DNA from: Heterotrichella gracilis
Taxonomy: Eukaryota > Sar > Xanthophyceae > Tribonematales > Xanthonemataceae
Assembly: GCA_032358255.1 (NCBI GenBank)
Contig: JAULBX010021631.1
Coordinates: forward strand, 1 to 64,000
Reading direction: 5' to 3'
Length of the DNA stretch: 64,000 nucleotides
Part shown: positions 46,677 through 61,600 of the stretch, in pieces
Layout: each line of letters starts with the position of its first letter
How positions within the stretch are numbered: position 1 is the first letter of the stretch
Program-made: the position numbers and the translations under genes
Notes under the pieces: generated by a model
What the model saw: the letters and a program-made list of their open reading frames with translations, nothing else
Told to the model about the DNA's origin: nothing
Database searches by the model: none

Positions 46677-49600
46677 ATGGAGCAGCTGCTGCTGGATGCG
46701 CTGGGGCAGATAGCTTTGGAGGGATACGAAGGCACGTACCTAGCTGTTTCACCGGTCAACAGGTTGTGCGTTACGTTGCCATTAACGCATTCCTTGGGCC
46801 TGCCAGGCTGCCCCGTGAGCAACCTGTGGCAAGTGCTGAGTGAGCATAGCGAGCACGCCCCGCAGCGGTGGACCAAGCTGGTGAAGCAAGCCGTGTATTC
46901 CGCGCTGCTCGGCAGGACGGACGACCTACAGCTGGTCAAACCCCTATCACCTGACAGGTACTAGGTTCCGCCGATATGCATGCATATGTATGCAGGGCCA
47001 AACCAATTGTCGGAACGGTCCGACAGTGGCTGTAGATAGGTGGCCTGGTTTGGAACCCGGCTCGGTGTGTGTGTAACCTCAGCTAACGGGTCACGGTGCC
47101 TGCGCTCTGTTTCACCGTTTACCAGTGCAAGGTGTGCAGACTGCTCACCTGTTCCTTTGCTCGCCTAGGGAACGCGAGGATGAAGCCAGCTGGGAGAAGG
47201 TAAGGGAAACTGCTATACCTGACGCTTACGTATAAGTATATGACACAGATTTTACCTTCTCTCTGCAACTTATATGGGTTTGCTCACCATACCCACAGTA
47301 GTGGACTTGCCTAGTGTTGCCTGTAACAACCTGCCAGGTGTTCTATATTCCCCCCTCATAACCTCCTCACAGCCTTGCCATTCTATGCGGGCAGGTGGAC
47401 CACACAGACCCACACGTTGCTGATGTCCAAGCCGCGGAAGGCCAGGGCCTGGTACTGGTGGTAAGCTCCCCAAAACCCTAGCCCTACACCACCGGCGGTT
47501 CCCCGCAACGTCCATGGCCCACGCCTAACAACCCTTGTCCTTGCGTGTACCGTAACTGGCACAGGCATGCACATGGGGTTAGGCCAGTCGGGGTGAGAAC
47601 CCTAACCGGTGGTTTTGCATGTGGCGCCCCTGCAGGCTTCGGAGGGGTTGCGAGACAGCGCACTGGGGACGTATGAGGAGCAATCTGGGGAAAAGGCGGA
47701 GCTGCCAGCCATACAGGTGGGAATGCAGTCACGGCCGGGGTACCTATAGGTTTATAAACCCTAAACCCTAAGCCGTGCACACCTAAACCCTATACACCTA
47801 CTCAAATGGGTTTAGGGTGTGTTGGGCCATAGTTGTGAGTGCTTTTTGCATGAGCACGAGCTGCGCTACAACCCGGGGATGTTCGCATTACCTTTCGCCG
47901 CCACATTATCTGCCGCCGCCATGGCACAGCTCCATAACCACCATGCCATATTCATGCATCATTCCACGAATGCCGCCCACCATCGGCCACCAACCCTCAC
48001 CACCCACCCCCCAAAGTCCATCTGGCCCCTGCACACGCCCCGCCCTGCCCCGCCCTGACCCCTCTGCCTTGTGTGCAGCGCCGCGTGCTCGAGCTGATTG
48101 GGCGCGCACGTGCCAAGGGCGCGCTCCAGTCCGACCTGGCCAATTTGGTGCAGGTGGAGCACAGGAACTTCTTCTACGTGGTCAAGGTGAGGCCGGTAGC
48201 AATGTAGAAAAGCATATCTTAAAAAATAATAAAATTGTATTTCACTTATCCAAATAAGAGAGATGTAGTTGAGTATTTGAAGAATATTTAAGAATATTTT
48301 ATCTGTCTCTATGTTGTATCTTAAATAAACGGAGAGGGATGCAACCAGGGGCATTGTACGTGCCCCCTCTTAAGGTTGTGGCAACCCCCATCCCGCCACC
48401 ATCTACCCAAAGCCCTTCCCACATATTACCCCCCCCCCATCCCCGCCCGCAGCACCTTCAGGAGCGGGGCCTGGTGGTGCGCAACCACATCCTGGTGCGG
48501 GACGTGGCCATGCAGTCCCACCACATCAACACAAACATTGTGCACCTGGCGCGCTTTGCACCGGCGACGGCGCTGCAGGCGGGGCAGCGGTTTGCGGTAA
48601 GTGACAAAACCCTGGAAGTCCCTGTGTATAGTACGCCTGCTGCTGCGGCATGTCGCTCGCAAACCACAACATTGCAATGGCCGCAACCTTGTCCTGCAAG
48701 CCGTGTAAAGTGAAGCTGTGTAAACTGCGCTTTGGATCGGCGTCCGACAGGCGGACCCACATACTGCATTTACAACCTGCATGGTCGCGCCGCATCAAGA
48801 ATTTGCTGACCGCACTTCCCCCATGCCTGCCCCTGACTCTGCCATCGCGCACATCTGCCCTGCAGGTTGTTGACAGGGGGGGTGATGACGGTGGCGATGA
48901 GGGTGGGGGTGAGGAGGGCACCTCCACCTACGCCATCAACGATGACTTTGCGCTCATGCAGCAGATACTGGACAAGCTGGCAGGTGGGTGGCAAATGAAT
49001 GACAAATGTGGGGTAGAGGGGTGTGTGGGCGTGTAACGATTCTGCCTTCATGCAGCAGGTTCTGGACAAGCTGGCAGGTGGGTGGCAAATGTGGAATAAA
49101 TAGGGGTATAATGGTATTGCCCTCATGCAGCAGAACACTCGACTTATCCCTTATACTTCAACCCTAAACCCTAACCCCAAAATCCTTGCGCATGCCTACC
49201 CGACCACTCCTGGCTGGACATATGCGCCACCTCTTGCCTGCAAGGCAACCCTTGAACTAAACCCTACACCCTGCGCAGGCCTGCCCGACCACTCCTGCCT
49301 GGAGTCGGACATACGCAACGCATTCGGCCTGCAAGGCAAGCCCGGGCTGCGCCTGTGGCGGCGCATCACCAAACGCATGCTGACCAGCGGCTGCCTGGAG
49401 CATTATTTGGGCCAGATCGGGGGCAAGGCGGTCAAGTGCGTGCGGGCGCTGCGGCTGGAGGTGGAGGAGGAGGGAGGGGAGGAGGGGGGGGTGGAGGGGC
49501 CCAGGGAGGCGCGGCTGTGGGCCGAGAAGACGCAGGCACGCCAGATCTACGATGGGGTGGTGGCGGCAGGTGGGTGGCGGGCGCCTAAGTGGCTGGGGCA

Positions 49601-52600
49601 TCCAATTGCATGCTGTGCCTTGCCATTGTTGAGTGGCACATGCACGCCAGTGCATGGCATGCTGGGTTGCCACGCATGCCAACATATGCCTTCTTGGGCT
49701 ATGCGCGTGCGTGCCTGGCCAAACCTTGCCATGTGCTGCGTTTGCATTATATGCTGCATTTACTGTCTGTGACTAGCCAATCCCAAACCAAATCCTCCTT
49801 GCCGCCCTGAGCAAGCAGGGCATGCAGTGGCTTGGGCTTGTCCTCTCCGGTACCTCTAATGCCACCCGTAGAAACACCCGGACAGAAGCCAAATTCAATC
49901 TAAGCAACTGGTCATGGAGGGGATGTAAGTGGGTTGCCCGCTTCCCACAACTCTGACTGAACCCTAACAAGACCCTGACCAAAGCCCTGATCAAATCCGT
50001 CACCAAACCCTACACCCGCCCTACCTTCCCTCTCCCAGGGGAAGAAGGCATCCAGTGGGTGGCCCTGGCCCGCTCCCTCAACCTGTCTGGCAAGCGCTCC
50101 CTCAAGCCCCTGCGCGAGCTCATGAAGGCATTCGACATCAGCGAGGCCAAGGAGGTGGTGGGCAAGTCGGTGGCCAAGAGGCTCAAGGCGGGGGAGGGGC
50201 TGCGGGTGGGGAGGGGGCTGGCGCCGGAGTACGACGGGCCGGCGGGGGCGGCGGTGGTGGTCGGGGAGGGAGGTGAGGATTCGGTGGGGATTTGGAAAGG
50301 GTATGCGCGTGCGTGATTGGCATGCCATGGGCGTGATAGGGGACAGGTTCGTACCAACATTATTTTTGAATCTGTGAATAAATGTAGGCACAGAGGGGTG
50401 CCATTCAGTGGTGTGGTGATCATTGTTATTGGCCATTATGGCCCTACCATCGTACATGATCACTGGTGCCTACCACACACCAACATGCGTATTTCTTACC
50501 ATATTTTCCACACGCAGGCACGCTCGCCCTCCCCGCCCCCGCCGCCCCCCTGGCCCTGCCCGCGCCCCCCGTCCCCCCACCCCCCACCGGCGCCCTGGTC
50601 CCCTTCCAGCCCCCCGACGCGCTCCAAGCCAAGCTTCAGAACTTCCCCACCCGCTCCCAGCGCAGGCTGCGTGCACTGGTGGGGGAGCTGGAGCGCAGGG
50701 GATACGTGCTGTGGAGGGAGTGCCCCGCGGTGTTCATGGTGAGGGTGGGGGGTGAGGAGGGGGTAGGTGCTGTGGAGGGAATGCCCCGCGGTGTTCATGG
50801 GGAGGGTAGGGGGTTTAGGGTTTAGGGTTTAGGGGGGCTGGACAGGCGGGGCTACATGCTGTAGAGGGAGTTCTTCGCGGTGTTCATGGTGAGGGGTGCG
50901 TGGCTGAGGGTACCAAGTACTCGAGTGCAAGAAAGAAACGTCTGCCATATCACTTGGAGTCCAGCCAAGAAGAGAGTTAGCAACGAGAATACACGCACAC
51001 ACACCACTTGTGAGGACGCCGATGCTCACACACAACAGTACACCACCACCACCATTTACATCCCCCACCATCCCCCACCCGCAGGAGGCCGACGCGCACG
51101 AGTTTGCCGGCATCGCCCCTGACAACAAGGTGGTGCAGCGCCTGCTTGAGATAGGCGAGGAGCTGCAGCTGCTGGCCAGGCACACCATCGCCCTACCTGC
51201 CAAGAGCAACTGCAGCGACATGCGCTCGGTGGTGGTGCTGCTGCCGCACGGGGGGGTGCTCACGGACGAGATGGTGGTGGAGGTGGGTGGGCGGGGGGGT
51301 GGGTGAGGTGGGGGTGGGGTGCTCAGTGTTCAATGGATCGACAAGACAGCCATTTCATCTAGGCATTGTTTTGTTGAAAAGATCACACATGCCAACTGCG
51401 CTGCATGACGGACGGGCAAAATTTGGTCACTAAGGGCGAGAGCTATGCCTCCCCTCACCATCCACCTCTCCCCCACCCACGCAGGTCACCGCCCACATCC
51501 TCACCACCAGCCGCAACAGGATAGTCTCAGGCATGCACGCGGCGCGCTCCGCCCTTCCCCTACAGCCCCACCTGCGGGTGCCGCGTCTCCCCCCATCAGG
51601 CCCCCCACCGCCGGCGCCGGATGGGGGCGGGGGTGGGGGGCGCGTGCGGTCGCAGGCCACCCGGCCCCGTGGCAAGAGCCTGAGTGCTGCCACTGCTGAG
51701 AATGGGTTTGTGGGCGCTAGGATGATCCGTGCCAGGCTCATGCACACGCTGGTGTGCAGGCTTGTGGGTGCGTGCGGGTGGTGGTGGTGATGGTGTGTGT
51801 GGGATGTGGGGCTGTTCCTTGAGCGCCAGGACCCCTGCATGTGGTTGTTAGCTGCCAGAATGATTTATGCATGGCCTGCACCCATGTATTATGGTACTTA
51901 AGATGCAATGCGATGACTGCCACCTAATGCACCTTTGTAATCAAACACTCCCACGATGAATTGTTTTAAGTTGTAGTTTTCTCAATTGTTTGTTATTTTC
52001 ATGTTGATTTTATTATCATTCCTAATATTATTCCTATGCTTGGCTACTACTATCCCCACCCCACCCCTCACCCTCCAGGCCTTGCCGGCTTTTCCCCCAT
52101 CCAACCCGAGACCACCACCGCTGGCTTCCTGCCGGTGTTCCCATCAGCACCCACACCCTCAGCCGCGCGGCCAATGGCCACAGCCACAGGCCAAACCTTC
52201 AGCCTGGCCGTGCGCGCAACCAGGCAGAAGCACGCGGTGAGGCACAGGGATCGATCGCATGCCTCGATCACATGGTTGATGTCTTGTCTGATGCCGAGTG
52301 CACCCTCTAATGGAAGCCTTGGCAACAGCACAGCAATTTTAGGTTGTTCCACCCTAAACCCTGACTGCACAAGCGCACAACACAATAACCACACCCACAC
52401 ACCTGATCACACGGCCAGACAAACCGCCACAACCGGTGCATGAACCAACCCTTGCACCCACCATCCACCCATCACCACCCCTCCCCCTCCCCCCGCAGGC
52501 GCCCACCGCCCCTGCTCCCGCCCCCGACTCCCCCAGCGCCCCCCCCACCTACCTGTTCAACCCACGCATGCTGTGGGACTGCATGCCGGTTGACCTGTAC

Positions 52601-55600
52601 CTGCAAGCCATAGGCGCATCCATGCACTACGAGGGGCTCAAGGAGCTGTGCGCGCAGGGGAAATCCCTAGGTGAGGGTTTTGGGGTTAAGGGTACGCCAA
52701 TGGGCCTGTTGTAGGGGCTTGATGAGCTGTGCACACGGGAGAACCCTAGGCGAGGTCCCGGTATCAAGTGTAGGGTTTTGGGCTGACCTGTACCTGCAGG
52801 CCATATAGATGCGGCCATGCCATGTAGGGGCTTTGTTTGCTCCATTGGGGAAACCCTAGGTATGGGTTTCGGAGTAGGGTATGCTGGAGGAGGGTATAAT
52901 CAGGAGCTTTTCTGACATGATCTCCCCTTTCTGCAGGCGAGGTCTCACCTGACGAGCAGTCCATGTTTGTTGATGGCCTTGCCAAGCAGCGCCTGTCCAC
53001 GCTCCTTGACCTGCTGAGGAGGATGGGGCTGCTGGACGCAATTGTGTCAGTGGCACAGGGTATGGAGAAACCCTAACATATACCCTAGTGGCCTGGAAAC
53101 ATCCTGTTTAGCGGCACCTTGAAGCTTAAGCGCCATGTTCCTCCAGCCATATGCTGCCTGCTGACGTGGCAAACTCTGCGCACCCTAACCCAGGGTTTCA
53201 TCCTGTCACTGATTTTCCAACCTGTCTGATTTGGCGCCCGTCCCAAGCCCTAAACCAGGAGCTCAGACAACCTTAAACCCTGTCCAAGGTTTTTCAACCC
53301 CCAAACCCTAACCCAGGGTTTTCTACCCCAGGCACCCTATCCCTCTCCTCCTCGGAGCTGGCCTGGTTCGCAGCGCGCCCCCAGGCGGTGGTTGAGGAGC
53401 CGACACCTGGCGCCAAGGCGGGCAGCGGAGCACCCCCCCCACCCCCCACTGTGTCCCTGTTTGATCTGCGCCAGGAGGAAGGGCTGGATGACTACTGGGC
53501 CAAGGTGGAGTGGGTGGCCAACAAGCAGAGGGAGGAGGCCGCGGGGGGGACAGCGGCTGGTGGGTTGTGCTTCCCAACCAACGTGGCGCCAGAGGTGGGT
53601 GGGTGGGGGGTGGTTTTCTTTAGGGTTGTTTCACTGCAAGCGTGCACTGTCATGTCCTCCTGACCTGCCGCAGAGCCCTAATCCATACCCTAAACTTTGC
53701 CCCAGATGCCGCCAGCCGCATGCTGCCCCACAATTTGAACAAAAAAACCAACACAAAAGGTGTGCAACCCCGCTCGCATCCCTGGTAAACAAAACCGCCG
53801 CCGCCACCACCACCACAACCGCATCAGGCCCGTGTCCCAGCTCCCCTCAAACCCTTTAATTCAAACCCTAACCGCACTCCAAACCCTAACCATTTCTATT
53901 TCCATTCCTCCCCAGATCCTTGTGCGCGGCGCGTGGACCGCCAGTCGCATGATGCCCGTGGCTCAGCTGTTGTCCCTGCAGGAGCGGCTGCATGAGGCGG
54001 GGCCCGATTTGTCGTTCGACGTGTGCAAGCAGGTGGCCAAGGAGATGGGCATACCGCACAACCAGGTGGGTGGGTGGAGCGGTGGGGTGGGTGGGTGGAG
54101 AGGGGTGGGGGAGGGCCAGTCCCGGGGGTGGACACCCCTGCATAAAACCATCCACATGCAGAATAGGGAAAACTCGCTGCAGAGCCCCAACCCCCGCAAT
54201 TGCTCCCGTAAAGCATGCGCAAACCACCTGCCTTATCATACTGCAAACTTGGAGGAATTGCCCATATTTTGGTCTGTTTGCCCCCCAGGTGCTGAAGCTG
54301 TCGCATGAGATGAACCGCAAGACGCGACTGGGGCGGCTGGCGCCCCGCCGCACACCCGCCGCACCTGCGCCCCCGCCTGCCAGGCGAGCGGGGGGGCGGG
54401 AGGGGAAGGAGCGCCCCCAGACCAGGGAGCAGAAGGCAGGGAGGAAGCAGGTGGAGCTGAGGAGGGGAAGGGGTGGGGGGTTGTGGATCTGGTGTATGGT
54501 GGAAGGGGCGTGTGTGGTATTGAGGGACGTGTGTGGTGGTGATACGATTAACCACGCCAATCTACATCCAAGGGCATGGCTTGCGCTATGAACACCACAG
54601 CATGCGCAAATGGCAAACCCCTGCACGTAATACCGCCTCCCCTCCCCACAGCCCGCCACGCGCCCTACTGCCCCAGTCGCATCCACCCCCACCCCCGCCG
54701 CCGCCACTGCCGACGCCGCGCCCCCTTCGTCCCCCGCCGTACACCACACAAATGCTGTTGAGGAGCACAAGCGCGTGATTGCTGCAGCGGTTGAGGCCAG
54801 GGCTGCGGCTGTGGCCCGTAGGAGGGACACCCACCGCGCACTCATTGAGCAGCAGCAGCGCATCAGGTGGGGTGCTGGGTGGCTGGATAGGAATGCGGGG
54901 TTTGAGTCAGCATAAGGTGTGAGTGTGACCTCATGCCACCCACCGCATGATGGTAGAACAGGAGCGGTGCAGGAGGTGGAAGGGCGCGCGGAGCGGGCCA
55001 TGTCAACAATTTAACCCACACCTCAAATTAAGCGGATTGGACAAAGGCTTTAGTTCATTTGCGTACGTTTCCAACCCTAAACCCTCTCCACTGCTTTCCC
55101 CAAACCCCATCTCCCTCTCCCATGCCTCCAGGTTTGAGGCTAAGCGGCGCAAGCTTGAGGCAGACCAAGCCGCACAGCTGGAGAAGGAGGCGGCCAAGTC
55201 TAGCAAGAGGGTCAACAAGGTGGGTGGGGGTGGTGGGTTTGGTGGCGGCGGTGGTGGTGGTGACATGTGGCATGCAAGCTTATGTGATATGGTGGTGCTG
55301 GGTGGGTGGGTGGGTGTGTGAGGAGGCAGCATGTGCAGCCATTATAAAACTTGCGACCACCATACCTACACATCACACGTGACCCTGCGCCGGGTATCCA
55401 ATCCCCACACCCACACCCCACCTCACCCCCACAGTCTCTCCCCCTCCAGAATAGCCGCACCGCCTCCCGCGCCGCAGCTGCCGCCGCCACCCGAGCCAGC
55501 CACGAGGCTGCTGTGCGTGAGAGGATGGTTGAGCTGGACATACAGCCAGCCACACACAGGCCAGACTTCAGGTGGGGGGTGGGGGGTGGGGTGGGTGGGG

Positions 55601-58600
55601 CACGGGTGATGAGATGAAATATTGGGTGGAATACATTGTATCGGTGGAGTGATGTGCGGAATTGTACGACAGTGGTGTAGGGTGTAGGGTTTGGTAGCTG
55701 AGAGTAATCTAGCAGCGAGTGGTGTAGGGTTTAGGGCTCGTGGTTTGGGGTTTGAGCTGCAAGTCGCTAGCCTAGGTGCATTGCTGGGATGCAACCCATG
55801 TACTTAACCCTTCACTCAGTGCTCAATCACTGGAATCTATATAGCAACCCCGTCCCATGCCCCTGCAGTGACTCTGATGGCGACAGCGAGGGCGATGACC
55901 ACGAGGGCTTTGTGAGCGACGGGGATGGTCCCGCTCCGCAGCCCGCGCGCCGCCCCCCCTTCTCCTACTCCAAGATGATGGGCTGGACCCTGGGCGAGGA
56001 CAGGCTGCTCATGGAGAGCTACTTCAGGTGGGGTGGTGGTGGTGGTGGTGGTGGTGGTGGCGGTGGTGGTGGTGGTGGTGGTGGTGGTGGTGGTGGTCGC
56101 GTGTCATGTCTTTCTACGGTCTCCGAAATGACTGTGGTGTAGAAACTGACTGAACAGGATCGACGGACTGGCTGACGATCAGCCAGTCAAGCATGTTCTT
56201 TTGCCACCACGGTAGGGTTCCACCTCAGGGTTCCACCCCTGGTGGCCCATCGCGCACACCATCCAGGCACCCTTTATGCACCTCTGGTCATGACTGCAAT
56301 CGGCATACAGAGTGACCTCTTCTCACTCTGGTCATATCCATGAACCTACACACACACGCACACACACACACACACCACCACCTCCCACAAGTCCCCATTT
56401 CTACAGGTGGCGCAGCACCCACGGCCCCAAGGCAGCGCTCCCCTGGGACCTGCTACGCATGGCGCACATTCGCAGCAGGCAGGCCAAGCGCAGGGTGGTC
56501 AACCTGAGGGGCAATGTCAGGACGGGGCCGGGGCTCAGGTACGAGAGAGGGGATGGATTCAAGGTGTATGGGGGAGAGGGAGTGTGCAGGGGGGCGGTTG
56601 CTGGGGGCTGACTGGTGTGTTGCGTTGGGTTTAGGGTTTAGGGTTTAGGGTTTAGGGTTTAGGGTACCATGGCCATGGGGTTGCTGGGGGCTGACTGATG
56701 TGTTGCGTTGGTACAGCCATGGGGTTGAACAACTGGAGCTGTACCTGTTTCAAATACAAATGGAATCCCCCGATACATGTCGCTGGCCAGTGAGCAGTGA
56801 GGTGTCTGTGTGCACACGCCTTCTGTGGCGCTGACACCTGGCAGTGCACTGGCCACACACACATTTGGCCTCTGTGTGGCTGCCTGACCCTAAACCCTAA
56901 AAACCCTAAACCCTAAACCCATGCGTGCGCAGGGCCCTGGAGGACATTGCCGACGCAATCTTCCAGCTGAGGAGGGAACAGGAGAAGGCAAACGGTGCGC
57001 AAAACCCTGGCCAAAACCCTAGCAAAGCCTCAGGCAAAACCCTAAGAAGTTCCTGGCCAGCACTGTGCTGAACAGGGTGGTGGGGTGTTCCTGGTTCCAT
57101 GCAGGGTTTGTGGTGCGTCATCCTAAGGTCATGGCCATCTGGCTGTGCTTGCTGGAATGTAACTGCCATGTATCAACCTAACTACCCTAGAGTAACCACG
57201 GTCATCGCCACCTTGACCACCTTGCGTAGCAGTAGGGTTTGCCTAGAGTTTTGTCTGGTTTGGCTGGTGGGACGCATATAGCTGACTGAGTCTGCGTTGC
57301 ACCACTACCTCGTGAGTCCCGGTGAGGTTGTGCTTAGGGTTTGTGTGGTGCGCCCGCAGCCAAGCCGCGCAAGCGCCGCAGGGCGGCGCCACCTAGCGAG
57401 GGGGAGCAGCAGGCAGCGGAGGAGCAGGGTCAGGCACAGGCACAGGGGGGGGACGACGCAGCAGGTGCGTACGTAGGAGGGGGGACAACAGGGGGAGTCC
57501 CTTGCTGTGGTTGTCTTTATAACATTGTATCAATGCTACCGGGTAAATTGCCCATCCCGCTCTTTGCGATGATGCACTCCCAACCCCCTGAATTCTCCCC
57601 TTGGAAACGCTCCCCGTCCCCAACCCCACACTACATTCCTCCCCTTGTGACATAAACCATAATAACTATGAATGATGGTGATCTCCCCATGTGTTCCACC
57701 ACCACCACCCACCTCTCCTCGTCAGACCCCATCCCTCACCCTGCAGGCCCCCAGGCACTGACAGCTGGCGAAGTTGAGCAGCGAGTGCATGAGCTAATGG
57801 GGGGGGTGGAGGGGCTGCTGGAGGGGATACTGGCGGCTGCACCCCGGCGTGTGGCGCAGCACAAGCCGCTGCGTGTTGGCAAGGGGGGCAAGGCAGGGGA
57901 GGCAATGCCCATCGTGCTGGTGGGGGATCAGGTGGGTGTGGTGAGGTCGGGTGAAGGGTGGGAAGGCTAAATTTGCCAGTGCGTTGTTTCGGGGGTGCGG
58001 GGGTCATGTGCTGCGCTGGCCACCATGCATCACATCCATGCCAGCTCTTGAAGCCTTAAATTTGGAAGTGGGGTCAGCCTGGTCCAGCAGCATTTATGCA
58101 ACCTTGTTTTTTTTATGTTTTTTCATAAATTTTTTGTGAGCTATGGGCAACAGAGCTGAGAAAACGCAGCACGTACTCATGCACTCTTTGCCCATATGCC
58201 CCCTTTCTCACATATACCCCTTCTCCCCTGCTGCGCCCACTTTCACCTGGCTCTGTTTCGGGTTCTCACGCCATTTCATCCCCTTCTCACACCCACGCAC
58301 ACTCTCCCCCTGTAGGCATTGGAGCCCCTCCTGAGCCAGCGCGAGGTTGCCGCCGCCCGCATGCAGCGCCGCCCCCTGCTGGACCAGCTGCGCAGGCTGG
58401 CGGGGGTAAGGCGGGGAAGGGGGGAGCTGCCGGAGGGGGAGGGGGTCAAGGTGGGTGCATCCCTCTGGGGGAACGTGTGCAGTTGTAATTGTTAATATTA
58501 AGGAATTAAACATTTAAGCGTTTAAACCGTTGAGGATTCAAGGTGGATGGCACCCATGTGCTGATTGCCCACCCCCACATCCCGCCTGCCTGGCCATGGT

Positions 58601-61600
58601 GTGCTGTGTCGCTGACGTACACACAAGTCCCTGCTGCTGCTATCAGATGCCCTGGGGCCCTAAGTACAAGAGGCACCGCCAGGCGCTGGTGGATCTCTTC
58701 ACACCCAACGAAAGCCTTGTCAAACCCTACTAAACCTATTCAGAGTCCCTCCCCATTCCCCCCCAGGTCCCCGTTGCCCTGGCCATGGAGCTGCTCAAGT
58801 CCCTGCTGCTGCTGTCAGACACCATAGGGGAGGCTCCTCCAGGCGCGGCAGCGGCCCTGGTTGCGCGCTTCCCCCCCGCCACCATACAGGCTGCGTTCGC
58901 AACCCTGCGGCGCATGGGGGCGGTGTGCGCGGCCAACTCGCGCAGGCCCTTCCACCTGTCGGATGCTTTCAGGGCGGGGCTGGTGAGTGGGCGTTGTGTT
59001 GGGGGGGAATATGGGGTTGAGGGGGAGGGAGGGGGGCGGAATGGCCTGGAATGGTTGCATGCTAGCTTGGATATAGCTTTTATAGCTCGCAGAGTGAAAG
59101 ACATCTGATGTATTTCATATCATACGTAGTATGGATGTATCTTGGTCTGTGAAAATATCCTTGTACGAGGCTGGGCATTCACGATGGTGGAGGAGGGCAG
59201 TGGAGTTCTTAGTTGTTGCCACAGATATGATCCGACTCTTCCCGCTTGTTTCGTGCACAGGTGTTCACCGCTGACCCACCACACTGTTTACTGCAGCGAT
59301 GATCCACCCCTTTACACACTCCCTTGCTGATGCAGAGTGTGAACCCCTGGCCAAGCACGCTGTTTTCAGAAGCAGCCTCCACGCGCCGCCACCTGGCACA
59401 CCTGCTGGACTTGAAAGGGGGGGAGCCAATGGAGGTGGAGGGGGGGGAGGAGGCACCCATTCGGCTGACCACTGTACCGGGTGAGTGTTAGGGTCTAGGG
59501 TTTGTGTGGATGTTGGGGAGGGGGGAGGGGATTTGCTGGGCGGTGACCTGCCACTGTGGTCGGAATTGGTACCTGCTATACAGATACTATGGCGCAAATC
59601 TGGGCCCACATGAGCAGCCAAATTCAGTGTCACAACCTGCATAGGTACGAAATCCATACAGATTTCACAGCAGTGTCATTACCTGCATAGTTACATTATG
59701 CGTAAAACCTCGTTGCAATCCACTGTGCATTGTCATGCCACCAAAGCCATCCCTCACCACCAATATTGCCTCCCCGTTCCAGGCCCCGATGGCGATCCCC
59801 TCCCCTGCGCCCTCATCTCCCCCCCTGACCCCCTGCCAGCTGGCGCCCTGGCACAGCTGCTGACCCTGGTGGGTGTGGGGGGGGTGCGCCTGGCTGTGCA
59901 CGACCTCAAGGTGGAGGAGGTGGGGGGAAGGGGGGGTGCGGAGGGGGCTGAGGACATCCGCCAGCTGGCAAAGCTGACGTGGCAGGTAGGGGGTTGGTGG
60001 TGGGAAGAAGGAAACCCTATAGGGTTGGGGCATGGTTTGAGGGTGGTGATGCAGTCCAGCAGTGTGCAGCTGCATGGTGAATTGCAATATATGCAAGGGT
60101 TTTGAGGTGATACAAGCCGGGCAGCGCGGTGTCGGTGTGTGCGAAGTGTGTTGGCGGGAAAGCAGCTCTTTGGAGGTCAGGCCTCTGCCTTGAATCCCTT
60201 CAGAATCGTTGCATACGCCTTCGGTGCGGTTGCTGAAAATCCCTTCACTCGTATGACGCCTTTCTCTGGTGGACAGAACACCTTTATGCCTTGAAGGCCG
60301 CCCTGTGGGCACAGCTGGCCACAGCTGGCACATCCCTATGCTCAACATCCCTCCCCTCCCATTTTTTCAACACACACCACTTGCTTACCCTCTCCTGTGC
60401 CCTCCCAGGCGTCTGTGGTGGTAACACCTGCCACGCCGCCACCTGGCGCACTGACTGAGGCCAACGATCACATGGCTACTGATCATGATCACATGGCAAC
60501 TAATCGCATGGCCACCGATCACATGGCCACGGATCACGTGGCTCAGCCGACGACACCTGGCGGCCCGCTGGCCTACCACACAGCGGAGGTGCTGCGGGAG
60601 GTGGAGGGGGCTGAGGGAGGGGGGGTCGAGGGGGTGACACGTGGCGCGCCACCGGCGGAGGTGGCGGGGGTGCTGGCGAGGGGCATTGCGGCGCACACCC
60701 TAGGGTTGACAGCACAGCAGGTGGAGGGAGCGGTGCAGCAGGCGCTCAGGTGCGCAGCGCAACCCTTACAAAAACCCTGGCGCAAAGGTTGGGAATACCT
60801 TCTGCTGTATCCAAGCCCATCTGTGACAGCCCTTTGCTGCACCATCCCAACCCATGCCCCGCTGTCTGCCTAATGGCGGGGCCAGCCACCTTTTCCGAGT
60901 GGTGGTGGTCTCCCAAATTGTGCAGTACAAACCCCTTTGCTGATGTGGCACAGGATGGCATCGGAGGCAGGGGAGGAGGGGATCACACCCGCCCAGCTGG
61001 CACTGGCGCTGGCGCCAACGCTGCAACCAAGCAGAGCGCCGGACAACCCCCCGCCCACCCCCGAAATGCACGCATTTTCCACCTCCCTGCTGGCGCATTT
61101 GGCCACCTCGGGGCTCCTGGTGCGGGTGTGCGGGTTCGACGCCGCCGCCTATTTCACCCCCCCGCATTGCGCGAAATGGATGGCGGGCTATGGCACCCTC
61201 GATGCAGGGCCAGGGGGCGAGGATGAGGTGGTTCGCCCCTGGCTGGACCACAAGGGGGGGCTGAATACCCCCATGTGGGGAGGGCTGGTGGGCAAAGTGG
61301 TGGCACTGGTGGCGCGCAGCCCAGGTGCGGTGGGTGGGGTTTGGGATCACATTGGTGGGAAACCCTGCACTTACAAACCCTGTAAGCAATGTCAGGGTGT
61401 GGGGTTTCAATATACTTTCCATGCCGTATCCTGCACCCTCTACAATCAAGTGGTGACTGCCAACCTTGCTTAGGGCTGTTTCCCAAGTCTCAGGTGGCCT
61501 TTTGCCACGTGGCCCCTCTGCCCACATGCATATCTCCGGCACTGCCCGCGTTCCTTGGTCTTGTTCGTGTGGTGTCTGGTGTGAAGGTTTCCTCCTCATT

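Noticed and set aside
53886-55001. 371-aa minus-strand ORF
   Set aside because: It runs through TFIIIC exons and introns on the opposite strand. GC-rich sequence leaves such frames open by chance, and the plus-strand exons match a known family.
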